NCBI RefSeq assembly: GCF_013839515.1
Contig: NZ_JACDNQ010000004.1
Span: 62,001 to 126,000, forward strand
Length of the DNA: 64,000 bases
Reading direction: 5' to 3'
Source of the DNA: Natronomonas salinimetallica
GTDB taxonomy: Archaea > Halobacteriota > Halobacteria > Halobacteriales > Haloarculaceae
Made by a program: the position numbers and the translations under genes. This document shows, piece by piece, positions 42,843 through 50,938 of this stretch. A model generated the notes under the pieces. It saw only the letters and a program-made list of their open reading frames with translations, did no database searches and had not been told where the DNA came from. Position 1 is the stretch's first letter. Each line of letters opens with the position of its first letter.

Positions 42843-43526
42843 TCAGGCGGTCACCACGGTTTCGAAGTCCTCGACGACGCGATCGACGTCGACGGTCGCC
42901 CCGTTGGGATACGCGCGCTCGACGACGCCGTCCCTGTTGGCGAGGAGGATGAGATTGTAGTGCGGGAAGGCGTACTCGAGGGTTTCGTAGTCGTCGCTGT
43001 CGACCTTCTCGATCACCAGCCCGAAGTTCTCTTCGATGAGTTCCGTGCCGGCCTCGTAGCTCTCCGGCCGCAGGAAGTGCCAGTTGCCGGCGTCGACGTC
43101 CACGCCCTGTCGGTCCGCGTAGTCCTCCAGGACGTCCGCCGTGTCACGTTCGGGGTCGAACGTCGTCGCCAAAAACGCCGACTCGTCGCCGTAGCCCTTC
43201 TCGGCCGCGACCGCCTGCGCCCGCCGCAATCGGAGCGTGAGCGCCGGGCACATCCCGTTCGGGCAGTTCGTGTATATGAACGTCATGAGGATGGCGCGCT
43301 CGCCCTCGAACTGTTCGGTCGATATCTCCTCGCCGAGCAGCGGGTCCGGGAGGCTAACGGATGGGAGGTCGTCGCCGTAGCTTGGGTGGTCCGCGGCGCT
43401 CAAATCTATCTCGGGTGGATCGAGCACCGTCCGGCTGTCGCCCACTCCGGGAATCGCACCCAGACATCCGGCCGTGGCGGCCACCCCTACCGTCCCGATC
43501 GATTGTACGTACCGACGGCGGTCCAT
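42843..43526 (-). CDS. SCO1/SenC-family copper chaperone, lipoprotein
   Basis: A 227-residue protein with a Tat-like signal and lipobox ATAGC (Cys21). The thioredoxin-like domain has YTNCPNGMCP (Cys88, Cys93) where typical Sco proteins have CPDVC, so the copper-binding spacing is Cx4C instead of Cx3C. A His in AFPHYNLIL (near 190) is the third ligand. Sco proteins deliver copper to the CuA centre of cytochrome oxidase. First gene of the redox operon. Confidence 0.9.
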   Translation of the reverse strand: MDRRRYVQSIGTVGVAATAGCLGAIPGVGDSRTVLDPPEIDLSAADHPSYGDDLPSVSLPDPLLGEEISTEQFEGERAILMTFIYTNCPNGMCPALTLRLRRAQAVAAEKGYGDESAFLATTFDPERDTADVLEDYADRQGVDVDAGNWHFLRPESYEAGTELIEENFGLVIEKVDSDDYETLEYAFPHYNLILLANRDGVVERAYPNGATVDVDRVVEDFETVVTA

Positions 43527-43586
43527 GTCGTAGATTACGCGTCCTCGTATAAATGAAGCCTGGTGATCAGGCAGGCGGGTATCAGG

Positions 43587-45176
43587 TCAGCACTTCGCCG
43601 GGTCCTCGTCGCCCCCGTCGTCGCTCTCGTCGCCGTGGGTGTCGGCTTCGTCGCCGTGGGTGTCGGCTTCGTCGCCGTGGGTGTCGGCTTCGTCGCCGTG
43701 GGTGTCGGCTTCGTCGCCGTGGGTGTCGGCTTCGTCGCCTCCGTCACCGCCACCGCCTCCGTCCCCGTCACCGCCACCGCCTCCGTCCCCGTCACCGCCA
43801 CCGCCTCCGCCCTCGTCTCTGTCCCCGCCACCGCCTCCGGCGTCGGAGATCTCGAGCGTTTCAATGCGCGTGCCCTCCACGCCCGTCACGTCGATGACGT
43901 AGCCGTCGACCCCGATCCGATCGTCCGTCTCGGGTGCCCGGCCGAGGCGATCCAACACCAGCCCGCCGATCGTCTCGAAGCCCGGGCTCTCGAAGGTCGC
44001 CTCGAGCGTCTCGTTGACGACCGACAGCGGGACCCCCCCATCGATCTCGTAGGAGCCGTCGGGGCGTCTGTGAATCGAGGGCTCCCGGGCGTCGGCGTCG
44101 AACTCGTCTCGGAGGTCGCCAACGACCGCCTCGACGACGTCCTCGACGGTCGCGATCCCCTCCAGCGTTCCCCACTCGTCGATCACGGCAGCCATCTGGC
44201 TTCGCTCGTCGCGGAACTGCAACAGGAGGTCGCTGATGGCGGTCGTCTCCGGGACGATTGCGATCTCGCGTGCGAGGTCCCCGGCCGTCGTATCGCCTCC
44301 GTTCCGCCCCTCGGCCGTCGTGTCGCTCCCCGCTCCGGTCTCGATCGCTCTGAGGACGTCCTTGACGTCGACGAAGCCGACGACCTGGTCCGCGTCGTCG
44401 GCCGCGACGACGGGGTAGCGCGTGTGCCCGGCCTCGAGGACGGTGTGCCGGAGTTCCGACAGCGACGCGTCCGCCGGGACGCTCACCACGTCGGGCCGTG
44501 GCACCATGACCGCCCTGACGTCGGTGTCGTCGAGCTCGAAGATCCCCTCGATCATGTCGATCTCCGCCGGGTCGACGTGGCCCGCCTCGCCGGAGCGTAC
44601 GAGCACCCGTCGGATCTCCCGTTCGCCGAGCGTCTCGTCGGTCTCGGAGGCCGGCGGGACGCCGAGCAGCCTGGTGAAGGCGTTCGCCGTCCCGTTGAAG
44701 ACGACGAGTCCGGGATAGAAGACGTAATAAAACAGCTTCATCGGCGGGGCGACGAGCAGCGAGATCCGCTCGGCCTCCGCGATGGCGAGCGTCTTCGGTG
44801 CGAGTTCGCCGAAGACGACGTGGAGGAACGTGATGAAGCCGAACCCGACCGCGAAGGCGACGAGGTGGACGAGACTCCCCGGGAGGATCGGCGAGAGCAC
44901 CGGCTCGATGAGCGCCGCCACCGCCGGCTCGCCGACCCATCCCAGTCCGAGCGAGGCGATGGTGATGCCGAGTTGGGTGACCGCGAGGTAGTCGTCGAGG
45001 CTCGTCATCACACCCTCCAGGACGTCTGCGCCGGCGCGGCCCTCCGCGACAAGCTGTTCGACCGACGTCGATCGGATCCGGACGAAGGCGAACTCCGAGG
45101 CGACGAAGAAGCCGTTCAACACGACGAGGACCAACGCTCCGACCAGCCGCGTCGCCGAGAGCGCGACGTCTACCAT
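43587..45176 (-). CDS. CNNM/HlyC-like membrane protein with CBS pair
   Basis: A 529-residue protein with an N-terminal DUF21 membrane domain (about 1-190, four helices; GVMTSLDDYLAVTQLGITIASLGLG in part, and FGELAPKTLA), two CBS domains (about 210-340; MVPRPDVVSVPADASL, HTRYPVV), and a CorC_HlyC domain (about 360-440). Related proteins transport or sense Mg2+/Co2+. The C-terminal 85 residues are low-complexity Gly-Asp tracts plus five copies of EADTHGD encoded by a 21 bp repeat; such a tail is unusual. Confidence 0.92.
   Translation of the reverse strand: MVDVALSATRLVGALVLVVLNGFFVASEFAFVRIRSTSVEQLVAEGRAGADVLEGVMTSLDDYLAVTQLGITIASLGLGWVGEPAVAALIEPVLSPILPGSLVHLVAFAVGFGFITFLHVVFGELAPKTLAIAEAERISLLVAPPMKLFYYVFYPGLVVFNGTANAFTRLLGVPPASETDETLGEREIRRVLVRSGEAGHVDPAEIDMIEGIFELDDTDVRAVMVPRPDVVSVPADASLSELRHTVLEAGHTRYPVVAADDADQVVGFVDVKDVLRAIETGAGSDTTAEGRNGGDTTAGDLAREIAIVPETTAISDLLLQFRDERSQMAAVIDEWGTLEGIATVEDVVEAVVGDLRDEFDADAREPSIHRRPDGSYEIDGGVPLSVVNETLEATFESPGFETIGGLVLDRLGRAPETDDRIGVDGYVIDVTGVEGTRIETLEISDAGGGGGDRDEGGGGGGDGDGGGGGDGDGGGGGDGGDEADTHGDEADTHGDEADTHGDEADTHGDEADTHGDESDDGGDEDPAKC
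43629..43733. repeat. Five perfect 21-bp repeats inside a coding region
   Basis: GTCGCCGTGGGTGTCGGCTT plus one base repeats exactly five times. In frame it encodes a heptapeptide (EADTHGD) at the C-terminus of the CNNM protein. It adjoins a tract of CACCGCCACCGCC-type Gly codons (43741-43840). Confidence 0.95.
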
Positions 45177-45273
45177 CGGTATGCCTCCGCCGGGGCGGTC
45201 AGCGTTCGAACCCTGTCCATGCGGACCGTTTCCGCCGCCCGTTATAAAACGTTGGCCGAAGCCGACCGACCTG

Positions 45274-46842
45274 CTATCCGGACGTCCCGTTTTCGGGCGG
45301 GGCCTGCTCGATGACGTACCGCTGGCCGACCATCGGATCAAGCAGGCTGTCGACCGGCGCGTAGTCGTCCCGAAGGATCGGCACGTCGTCGGTCGGCTCC
45401 TCGTGTCGGTAGTTCTCGATCTCGGCTTCGAGGTCGATACCGATGTCGCGCTCGCGGTTTCTGGTTTCGAGTTGTGACTGCGTCACCTGGTCGGGGTTCT
45501 TCGTCGCGACGATCTCGATGTTCTGGACGACGCCCGGCCCGGCGGTCGAGAAGCCATACACCTGGGGATAGACCTGCTCCATCGTCCGGTATTCGGCGCG
45601 GTAGAACTCCGAAGCCGGGCCGGTCGGCGCGGAGATGACGTTCGCGAACAGCATGCCGTCCTCCGAGAGCCGATCGTTCGTCAGCCGCATGAAATCGAGC
45701 GTCGTCAACTGGAACGGTACCTTGTCCTTTTTATACGCATCGAGTACGATGAGGTCGTACGTCTCGTCGGTCTCCCGGAGGAACCGTCGGCCATCGGCGT
45801 TGTAGACGTTGAGCCGATCGGACGCCTCGACACCGAAGTACTCCTTTGCGGTCCGTATCACTTCGGGATCGATCTCCACAACGTCGACGGTGGCGTCGTA
45901 CTCCGAGACGAACCGCTTCGGGCCGGTGAACCCCCCGCCGCCGACGAACAGCACCCGGTCGATCTCCGCCGGGTCCTCGGCGAACAGATAGGGCATGTGG
46001 AAATATCGGGTATAGCCGAAGACGTGGCGGTCGGGATCGCGTAGATCCATCGCGCTGTGTCGTTGGCCGTCGAGATACAGCGTCCGCGTATCGCCGAGGT
46101 CGGCCACCTCGAGTTCTTGATACGGCGTCTGGGTCTGGTGGACGATCTGCCCGCCGGTCGAGACGCCGATGGCCCCGCTGGTGACGGCCGCGACGAGCAA
46201 CACCGTGACGCCGGCCGTCGCGAGGAGCGACTGGCGGTCCATCGACGGCAGCGTGATCGAGACCGCCGTCACGACGAGCAACACGCCGAACACGAAACCG
46301 ATCGTCTCGATTTCGAAGACCGGAATGAGCCCGAACGTGGTGCCGAAGACACCGACGATGCTGCCGATCGTACCGAGAGCGTAGACCCGACCGGAGGCCT
46401 CCCCGATACCCTCCGTGGCGGAGAGTTCGGCCGCGTACGGGCTGATAAACCCGAGCAGGTAGGTCGGCGGGCCGAAAAGCAGCGTGACCGCGGGCAACGA
46501 CGCGAACCGACTCGGCAGCGCGAACCCCGATCCCGCGGCCAACAGCAGGTCGTTCGCGAAGACCACCAACGCAACGTAGGCGGCCGTCCCGAGGAGGATC
46601 CACGACAGGCGGCTGACGCTCGCTCGCCGAGCTGCCCGCTTGCCGCCGTAGTGGTACCCGAGGCTCAACGCCGCGAGAAAGACGCCGATGATGCTCCCCC
46701 AGGTGTAGATGCTGCTGCCGAACTCGGGGGCGACGATCCGGCCGGCGAGGATCTCGAGGCCCATGCTCGCGACCCCGGAGACGAACACCGCGAGTTCGGG
46801 GGCGCTCACCCTGTCGTAGGACCACTCCGAGACGGGGGACAT
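45274..46842 (-). CDS. Membrane-fused spermidine-synthase-like protein
   Basis: A 522-residue protein. The N-terminal half has six or seven helices (GVASMGLEILAGRIVAPEFG, about 21-40, is a family hallmark). The C-terminal half is a Rossmann domain like polyamine synthase: LYLDGQRHSAMDLRDP, VLFVGGGGFTGPKRFV (about 308-323), VDVVEIDPEVIRTAKEYFG and YDLIVLDAY. The true activity of such fusions is unknown. ATG 46842 is supported by a TATA-like gcttatct 28 nt upstream, giving a leaderless transcript; longer starts are less likely. Confidence 0.88.
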   Translation of the reverse strand: MSPVSEWSYDRVSAPELAVFVSGVASMGLEILAGRIVAPEFGSSIYTWGSIIGVFLAALSLGYHYGGKRAARRASVSRLSWILLGTAAYVALVVFANDLLLAAGSGFALPSRFASLPAVTLLFGPPTYLLGFISPYAAELSATEGIGEASGRVYALGTIGSIVGVFGTTFGLIPVFEIETIGFVFGVLLVVTAVSITLPSMDRQSLLATAGVTVLLVAAVTSGAIGVSTGGQIVHQTQTPYQELEVADLGDTRTLYLDGQRHSAMDLRDPDRHVFGYTRYFHMPYLFAEDPAEIDRVLFVGGGGFTGPKRFVSEYDATVDVVEIDPEVIRTAKEYFGVEASDRLNVYNADGRRFLRETDETYDLIVLDAYKKDKVPFQLTTLDFMRLTNDRLSEDGMLFANVISAPTGPASEFYRAEYRTMEQVYPQVYGFSTAGPGVVQNIEIVATKNPDQVTQSQLETRNRERDIGIDLEAEIENYRHEEPTDDVPILRDDYAPVDSLLDPMVGQRYVIEQAPPENGTSG

Positions 46843-47051
46843 ATCCGACAGTACGTCGGTCCGAAGATAAGCCCCACGGACGTACGGTCGGGGAGCGCGC
46901 GGAGCGATCGGCCACGTCCCCGCTCGCTCCCGTCCGGTGTCGGGAGGGTCCCGTACATCCGACACGGTACCACCCGACACAGCATCCCCCGACCGAACAC
47001 CGCCGGCGGCCGAGTCCAAGGGACTTTAGGTCGCGGCCACGGATCTTCAAC

Positions 47052-47669
47052 GTGGATTCAAACGAGGTCCGACACCAGTGGGAAACCCGCTCCGGGGAAT
47101 ATTCGCCGGCGTATTACGCACACTACGGCCCGGACGAGACGAGCGAGACGCTCCGGGAGATATTCGATCGGTTCCTCGGGCGGGACGCACGGATCCTCGA
47201 ACTCGGCTGCAGTTCGGGGCGGCATCTCGCACACCTCAAAGAGAGCGGGTTCGACACCCTCGCGGGGATCGAACTCAACGGCGACGCCTTCGACGTCATG
47301 GCGGAGACGTACCCCGAATTGGCCGCCGACGGGACGTTCTATCACGACGCGATCGAGGACGTCGTCGGGGAGTTCGCCGACGACCGGTTCGACGCCGTCT
47401 ACTCCGTCGAGACGCTTCAGCACGTCCACCCGGACGCCGAGTGGGTCTTCGAGGAGACCGCCCGGATCGCCGACGATATTATCGTTACGGTCGAAAACGA
47501 GGGCGACGGTGACGTCTCCCGGTCGGAGCCTCCGGAGGTGAACTACGTTACCGAGGACGTCCCCCTGTACTATCGCAACTGGGAGCACGTCTTCGGCGAG
47601 TTAGGGTTCGTCGGGATCGAGACCACGGTCGGCGCGCGCGATACCGTCCGAACGTTCCGTTCGACGTGA
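47052..47669 (+). CDS. Class I SAM-dependent methyltransferase
   Basis: A 205-residue protein starting at GTG 47052, about 28 nt below the TATA-like gactttagg. Motif I is ARILELGCSSGRHLAHL (about 46-62), the acidic post-I residue is in GIELNGDAF, and the SVETLQHVHPD segment follows. The FEETARIADDIIVTVENEGDGD strand region is typical. Substrate unknown. A hairpin element (47681-47757) and a 21 bp repeat lie just after the stop. Confidence 0.87.
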   Translation: MDSNEVRHQWETRSGEYSPAYYAHYGPDETSETLREIFDRFLGRDARILELGCSSGRHLAHLKESGFDTLAGIELNGDAFDVMAETYPELAADGTFYHDAIEDVVGEFADDRFDAVYSVETLQHVHPDAEWVFEETARIADDIIVTVENEGDGDVSRSEPPEVNYVTEDVPLYYRNWEHVFGELGFVGIETTVGARDTVRTFRST

Positions 47670-47680
47670 ACCCACCCCGA

Positions 47681-47757
47681 CGCAAGTGGTTCGAGAGACC
47701 TCGTCTCTCGTCATCATGGAAGACTCCGTCTTCCGAACGACCCCGAGGCACTCGGCT
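47681..47757 (-). ncRNA. Two-hairpin repeated element, copy Y
   Basis: On the reverse strand the order is GCCGAGTGCCTCGGGGTCGT, hairpin 1 GGAAGAC-gga-GTCTTCC, TGATGACGAGA, hairpin 2 CGAGAGAC-gag-GTCTCTCG, then AACCACTTGCG. The linkers equal those of copy X at 50439-50531, while the stem bases differ and remain paired. This looks like a structured RNA or DNA element. Whether it is transcribed is unknown. The outer stem of copy X is absent here. Confidence 0.45.
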
Positions 47758-47786
47758 TGACCCGCCTGTAGCGACGGACACTCGGT

Positions 47787-47865
47787 GACCGGTTCGGGAC
47801 GCCGATCGACCGGTTCGAGACGCCGATCGACCGGTTCGGGACGCCGATCGACCAGTTCGAAACCG
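47787..47865. repeat. 21-bp tandem repeat, three units plus a partial
   Basis: Units at 47787-47807, 47808-47828 and 47829-47849 (GACCGGTTCGRGACGCCGATC with one variant base), then a diverged partial copy. It lies between the methyltransferase and the zinc-ribbon protein gene. Confidence 0.9.
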
Positions 47866-47962
47866 TCCGCGGGGATCCCCTTTCGCGGAGCCCGGATTGT
47901 GTCAGACACACGCACGACGGTATGTGTATGTTTATTTTACCCCAGGCACGAAGCCGTACTCG

Positions 47963-48796
47963 ATGGGAGTCCGATGTACGGCGTTGGGGCACGTCTACGA
48001 GACGACGGAGTTCGAAGAACACCGCAAGGAGCGCCCCGAGGGGGTGGTGTTGATCTGCCGGGAGTACCAGGTCTGTAGTCGCTGTGGCAGCCGCGAGGAA
48101 CTGTACCGCAACGAACGGCTGTTGACGCCCCGCGATTCCGGGGACGGGGACGGATCGGGCGAGCAACGCGATCAGACGGCCGATTCCGCCCCGTCCGACG
48201 CGGACACCTCGGGGACGAGCGAGGACGTGACGCGGGGGCGGACCGCCGGGGAGACGGCCCGCCCCGACCCCGGGGACGAGCGCGAGCCGTCCGCCCCGAC
48301 CGACGCTGCTCGGGCGGTCGATCCGTCGGACTCCACCTGGGACGCCGACTTGGTGAACGCCAACCAAGACGTCGACCTGGTTGACTCCCGCGGGGACGTC
48401 GACTCGGTATCCCCGGACGTGAACGCCGGTCCGGAGGGGGCGAGCGGGGAGGGATGGGCCGATTCCGGGGACGGCGAGGACAGCGAAAACAGCAGGGACA
48501 GCGAAAACAGCAGGGACAGCGAAAACAGCCGGGCACGACCGGACGCTGACACGAACGATCGGGAGCAAACGAGCACCGAGGGGGACGATGACGACCCGAT
48601 CGACGACGCCGTCATCATCTCCGACACCGCGGACTCGAACGCGGCGTCGAGCGATTACGGGCGCGACACCGCCTCCGACGACGGGGAGACGATCGGCTGT
48701 CGGGCCTGCGGGCGGACGTGGTCCGGGGAGGCGACGTCGCTCCGCGATGGCGACCTCTGCCCCGAGTGTCGACGCGGCTACGTAGAAACGGCTTGA
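47963..48796 (+). CDS. Two-zinc-ribbon protein with long acidic linker
   Basis: A 277-residue protein. The N-terminal 45 residues have MGVRCTALGHVY and VCSRCGSRE (Cys5, Cys38, Cys41); the last 35 residues have GCRACGRTW and LCPECRRGY. Between them is a disordered Asp/Ser-rich region with three SENSRD copies from an 18 bp DNA repeat (48482-48535). The N-terminal pattern resembles a haloarchaeal domain-of-unknown-function group (DUF7093-like), but I am not certain. TATA tttatttta (47931-47939) about 28 nt above the ATG supports this start. Confidence 0.7.
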   Translation: MGVRCTALGHVYETTEFEEHRKERPEGVVLICREYQVCSRCGSREELYRNERLLTPRDSGDGDGSGEQRDQTADSAPSDADTSGTSEDVTRGRTAGETARPDPGDEREPSAPTDAARAVDPSDSTWDADLVNANQDVDLVDSRGDVDSVSPDVNAGPEGASGEGWADSGDGEDSENSRDSENSRDSENSRARPDADTNDREQTSTEGDDDDPIDDAVIISDTADSNAASSDYGRDTASDDGETIGCRACGRTWSGEATSLRDGDLCPECRRGYVETA

Positions 48797-49023
48797 GGCA
48801 CCCACACTGTCGGTTGCGCCGCTTTCGGCGTCTCCCCCTCTTTCGGGGGTGGTACTTCCCAGGAAGGGATTGTTTGACCGCCTCATCCTTCGACCCTATT
48901 TCGACACCGTCGCGTGGAATCCCCGGCCAGAGTGTCGTCGGTGGGTTGTGGGTGATTTGCCGGATTCACGCCCGTCCCCAGAGCGCTCCGCGTTCTGGTG
49001 TGCGAACGAGAGCGTCACTCTCC
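48797..49023. other. Non-coding stretch with IS-like hairpins
   Basis: No gene. The reverse strand contains CCCCC-gaaaga-GGGGG (48834-48849), CGCCG-aaag-CGGCG (48817-48830) and, at the end, a CGCCG-ttca-CGGCG hairpin preceded by gagaatcc (49031-49044). The last resembles the right end of IS1341-type elements found elsewhere in the window. It is probably decayed IS DNA; no ORF of a transposase remains. Confidence 0.4.
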
Positions 49024-50229
49024 TCAACGCCGTGAACGGCGGGATTCTCTCCTCGCAGAAAGGTAGCCCCCGAGCAGTGTGTTGCCCGCGATCAACACGA
49101 ATCCGCCCCCGAACAGGACCGCGAGCGTTCCGAAGGCGGCCCCCCATCCGAACAGGTCCGCGGCGACCCCGACGCCGACGGATCCGGCGGATCCGATGAC
49201 GGTGTAGACCGTTCTGACGAGCCCGAATCCGGCACCCCGTTCAGCCTCGCCAAGGGCGTCCATGAACCGCGGATCGACGGCCGAAAAGAAACTGGAGCCG
49301 AACCCGACCAGCAGGACGGAGACGGCGAGGCGGCCCGCCCCGGAGACGGTGACGAATCCGATCATGCCGAGCGCTCCGGCGAGCATGGCAATACCGATCG
49401 CCGGGTCACGGCCGAAGCGATCCGAGAGCCGGCCGACAGCGACCTGTCCGCCGGTTCGAACGACGAAAAACGCCGAAAACACGACGCCGGCCGCGCCCGG
49501 TGAGTACGCGTGAAAATCGACGAGGAACGTGGGCAAAAACGACATGAGCCCCTGTACGGCGTACGTTCCGACCGTCGCGATGGCGAGCGAAAAGAGAATC
49601 GCGGGTCGCGAGAGCAGTTCGGCCAGCGCCCCGAGATGCAGACGCTCGCGCATGGGCTGGTCGGGGCGTCGCGGCTCCGTCGGCTCGACGTACCGGACGA
49701 ACAACACGAAGATCGGGATCCCGACGAGTGTCGACAGCGCGACCGCCGGACGCCACCCGTATCTGACACTGACCCAGGCGGCGGCGACGGGGGCGATCAG
49801 ACCGGCAAGGGGGCCGCCGACCGAGTGCAGCCCGACGGCCGTTCCAAGGTCGTCGAACGTCCGCGAGAGCAGGGTCGTCGCCACGGCGTAGTGGAGGCCG
49901 GCGACGAGCCCGAGGACGACAGCCGCCACCACGAACGCCGGAAACGCGGGGGTGGCCGCGAGGAGAACGCTCATTGCTGTCGTCCCCCCGACCGCGACGA
50001 GGATCACCCGGCGTTCGCCGTAGCGATCGGCCAAGATACCGCTTGGGAACTGCGAGACGCCGTATGCGAGCCACATCCCCGAGAGTGCGACCCCGATTGC
50101 CGTGTTCGATATCTCGAAGTCCGCAACGATGAACGGGACGGCGGGACTGATCGCCAACCGGGCGAAATACGTCACGAAGAAGGCGAGCATACACAGCGAC
50201 AACACAGTATAGCGGTACTCCCAGTTCAT
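49024..50229 (-). CDS. Major facilitator superfamily transporter
   Basis: A 401-residue protein with 12 predicted helices. The loop 2-3 motif GILADRYGERRV (about 65-76) and the second-half equivalent GRLSDRFGRD fit MFS. The substrate is unknown (drug/nitrate/oligosaccharide-type cannot be distinguished). The final residues ARRESRRSRR are encoded by an IS-end-like hairpin, suggesting that the original 3' end was replaced by an insertion. Confidence 0.88.
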   Translation of the reverse strand: MNWEYRYTVLSLCMLAFFVTYFARLAISPAVPFIVADFEISNTAIGVALSGMWLAYGVSQFPSGILADRYGERRVILVAVGGTTAMSVLLAATPAFPAFVVAAVVLGLVAGLHYAVATTLLSRTFDDLGTAVGLHSVGGPLAGLIAPVAAAWVSVRYGWRPAVALSTLVGIPIFVLFVRYVEPTEPRRPDQPMRERLHLGALAELLSRPAILFSLAIATVGTYAVQGLMSFLPTFLVDFHAYSPGAAGVVFSAFFVVRTGGQVAVGRLSDRFGRDPAIGIAMLAGALGMIGFVTVSGAGRLAVSVLLVGFGSSFFSAVDPRFMDALGEAERGAGFGLVRTVYTVIGSAGSVGVGVAADLFGWGAAFGTLAVLFGGGFVLIAGNTLLGGYLSARRESRRSRR

Positions 50230-50438
50230 CCCGACCGTGACTCACGTACTGTTGGGCGGCGTCGACAGCGCATGGCGTCCTTTCTCACGATGGACGGATG
50301 AATCAACCGTTGTGTGCGCCCGATGAATGAGATCGTATGGATGCGGGGACACCCGATGAGATCGTATGAGGACGATACCCGAGGACGCCGGGCGACGGAC
50401 CTGCGAGCGACCCGTCCCCCGTCTCTAGAGTAATTACA

Positions 50439-50531
50439 GGCCGAGTGCCTCGGGGTCGTACGGAAATCGAAGATTTCCGTGATGACGAGACGCTTCACGT
50501 CTCGAACCACTTGCCCCCGAGGGTGAAGGCC
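50439..50531 (+). ncRNA. Two-hairpin repeated element, copy X
   Basis: An outer stem (GGCC/GGCC, then CCTCGGGG/CCCCGAGG) encloses hairpin 1 CGGAAATC-gaa-GATTTCCG (50461-50479) and hairpin 2 CGAGACG-cttca-CGTCTCG (50486-50504), joined by TGATGA. Compared with copy Y (47681-47757), the single-stranded parts are identical and the stems differ with compensatory changes. It lies upstream of a tnpB relic, so it may be part of an IS-derived RNA; no promoter is obvious. Confidence 0.45.
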
Positions 50532-50591
50532 GTACGCTCGGCCTACACGTGCTCCGTGTGGTTGATGTACCGTTCGACAGTCCGACTGCTC

Positions 50592-50886
50592 ATACCGGGG
50601 ACCGCGACCTGAACGCCGCAAAGAACGTGCTCGACCGCGGGCTCATACTGACGGACAAAAGAATGTACACACGACGCACGAGGATCACGCCGTTCGACGG
50701 AGCGAACGGCGGATCACTCGTGAGTCGGTTTCATTTGATTTCGTCTACCAGTATCAATACTCTTCATGGGGGGGCGGGACGCTCCGAATCAACGCCTGTG
50801 CAGACTGTCCTCCCTGTGTTCACCGCTCTTCGGGTGGATGCAAAGGACGTCGTGGAAGCAGGAAACCCCGCGGCTTGACCGCGGGG
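50592..50886 (+). pseudogene. tnpB: Relic of a tnpB gene 3' end
   Basis: A fragment reads DRDLNAAKNVLDRG, which is the last RuvC motif region of TnpB, then is interrupted by a 115 bp inverted-repeat element, and resumes with GRSESTPVQTVLP...VVEAGNP, a normal TnpB tail. A terminal hairpin CCCCGCGG-cttga-CCGCGGGG (50866-50886) closes it, as at the end of IS1341-type elements. Everything upstream of the RuvC III motif has been lost. Confidence 0.75.
50642..50756. mobile_element. 115-bp inverted-repeat element (copy B) inside the tnpB relic
   Basis: It begins CTCATACTGACGGAC and ends with the complement of TGATACTGGTAGAC. The sequence equals copy A (583-696) in reverse orientation with only a few changes. 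The interior hairpin (CACGAG...CTCGTG around CGCCGTTCG/CGAACGGCG) is complete here. It sits in the middle of conserved tnpB sequence, which defines its borders well. Confidence 0.8.
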
Positions 50887-50938
50887 CAGGTTCATGGCGT
50901 TCGGTAGCGTTTTCCCGCCCTCGCCCCTCGTCGTATCT

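Noticed and set aside
43563-45314. 583-codon forward ORF opposite the CNNM gene
   Set aside because: The repeated Val-Gly-Phe text is simply the reverse reading of the 21 bp repeat; CNNM on the other strand has recognisable CBS and DUF21 domains.
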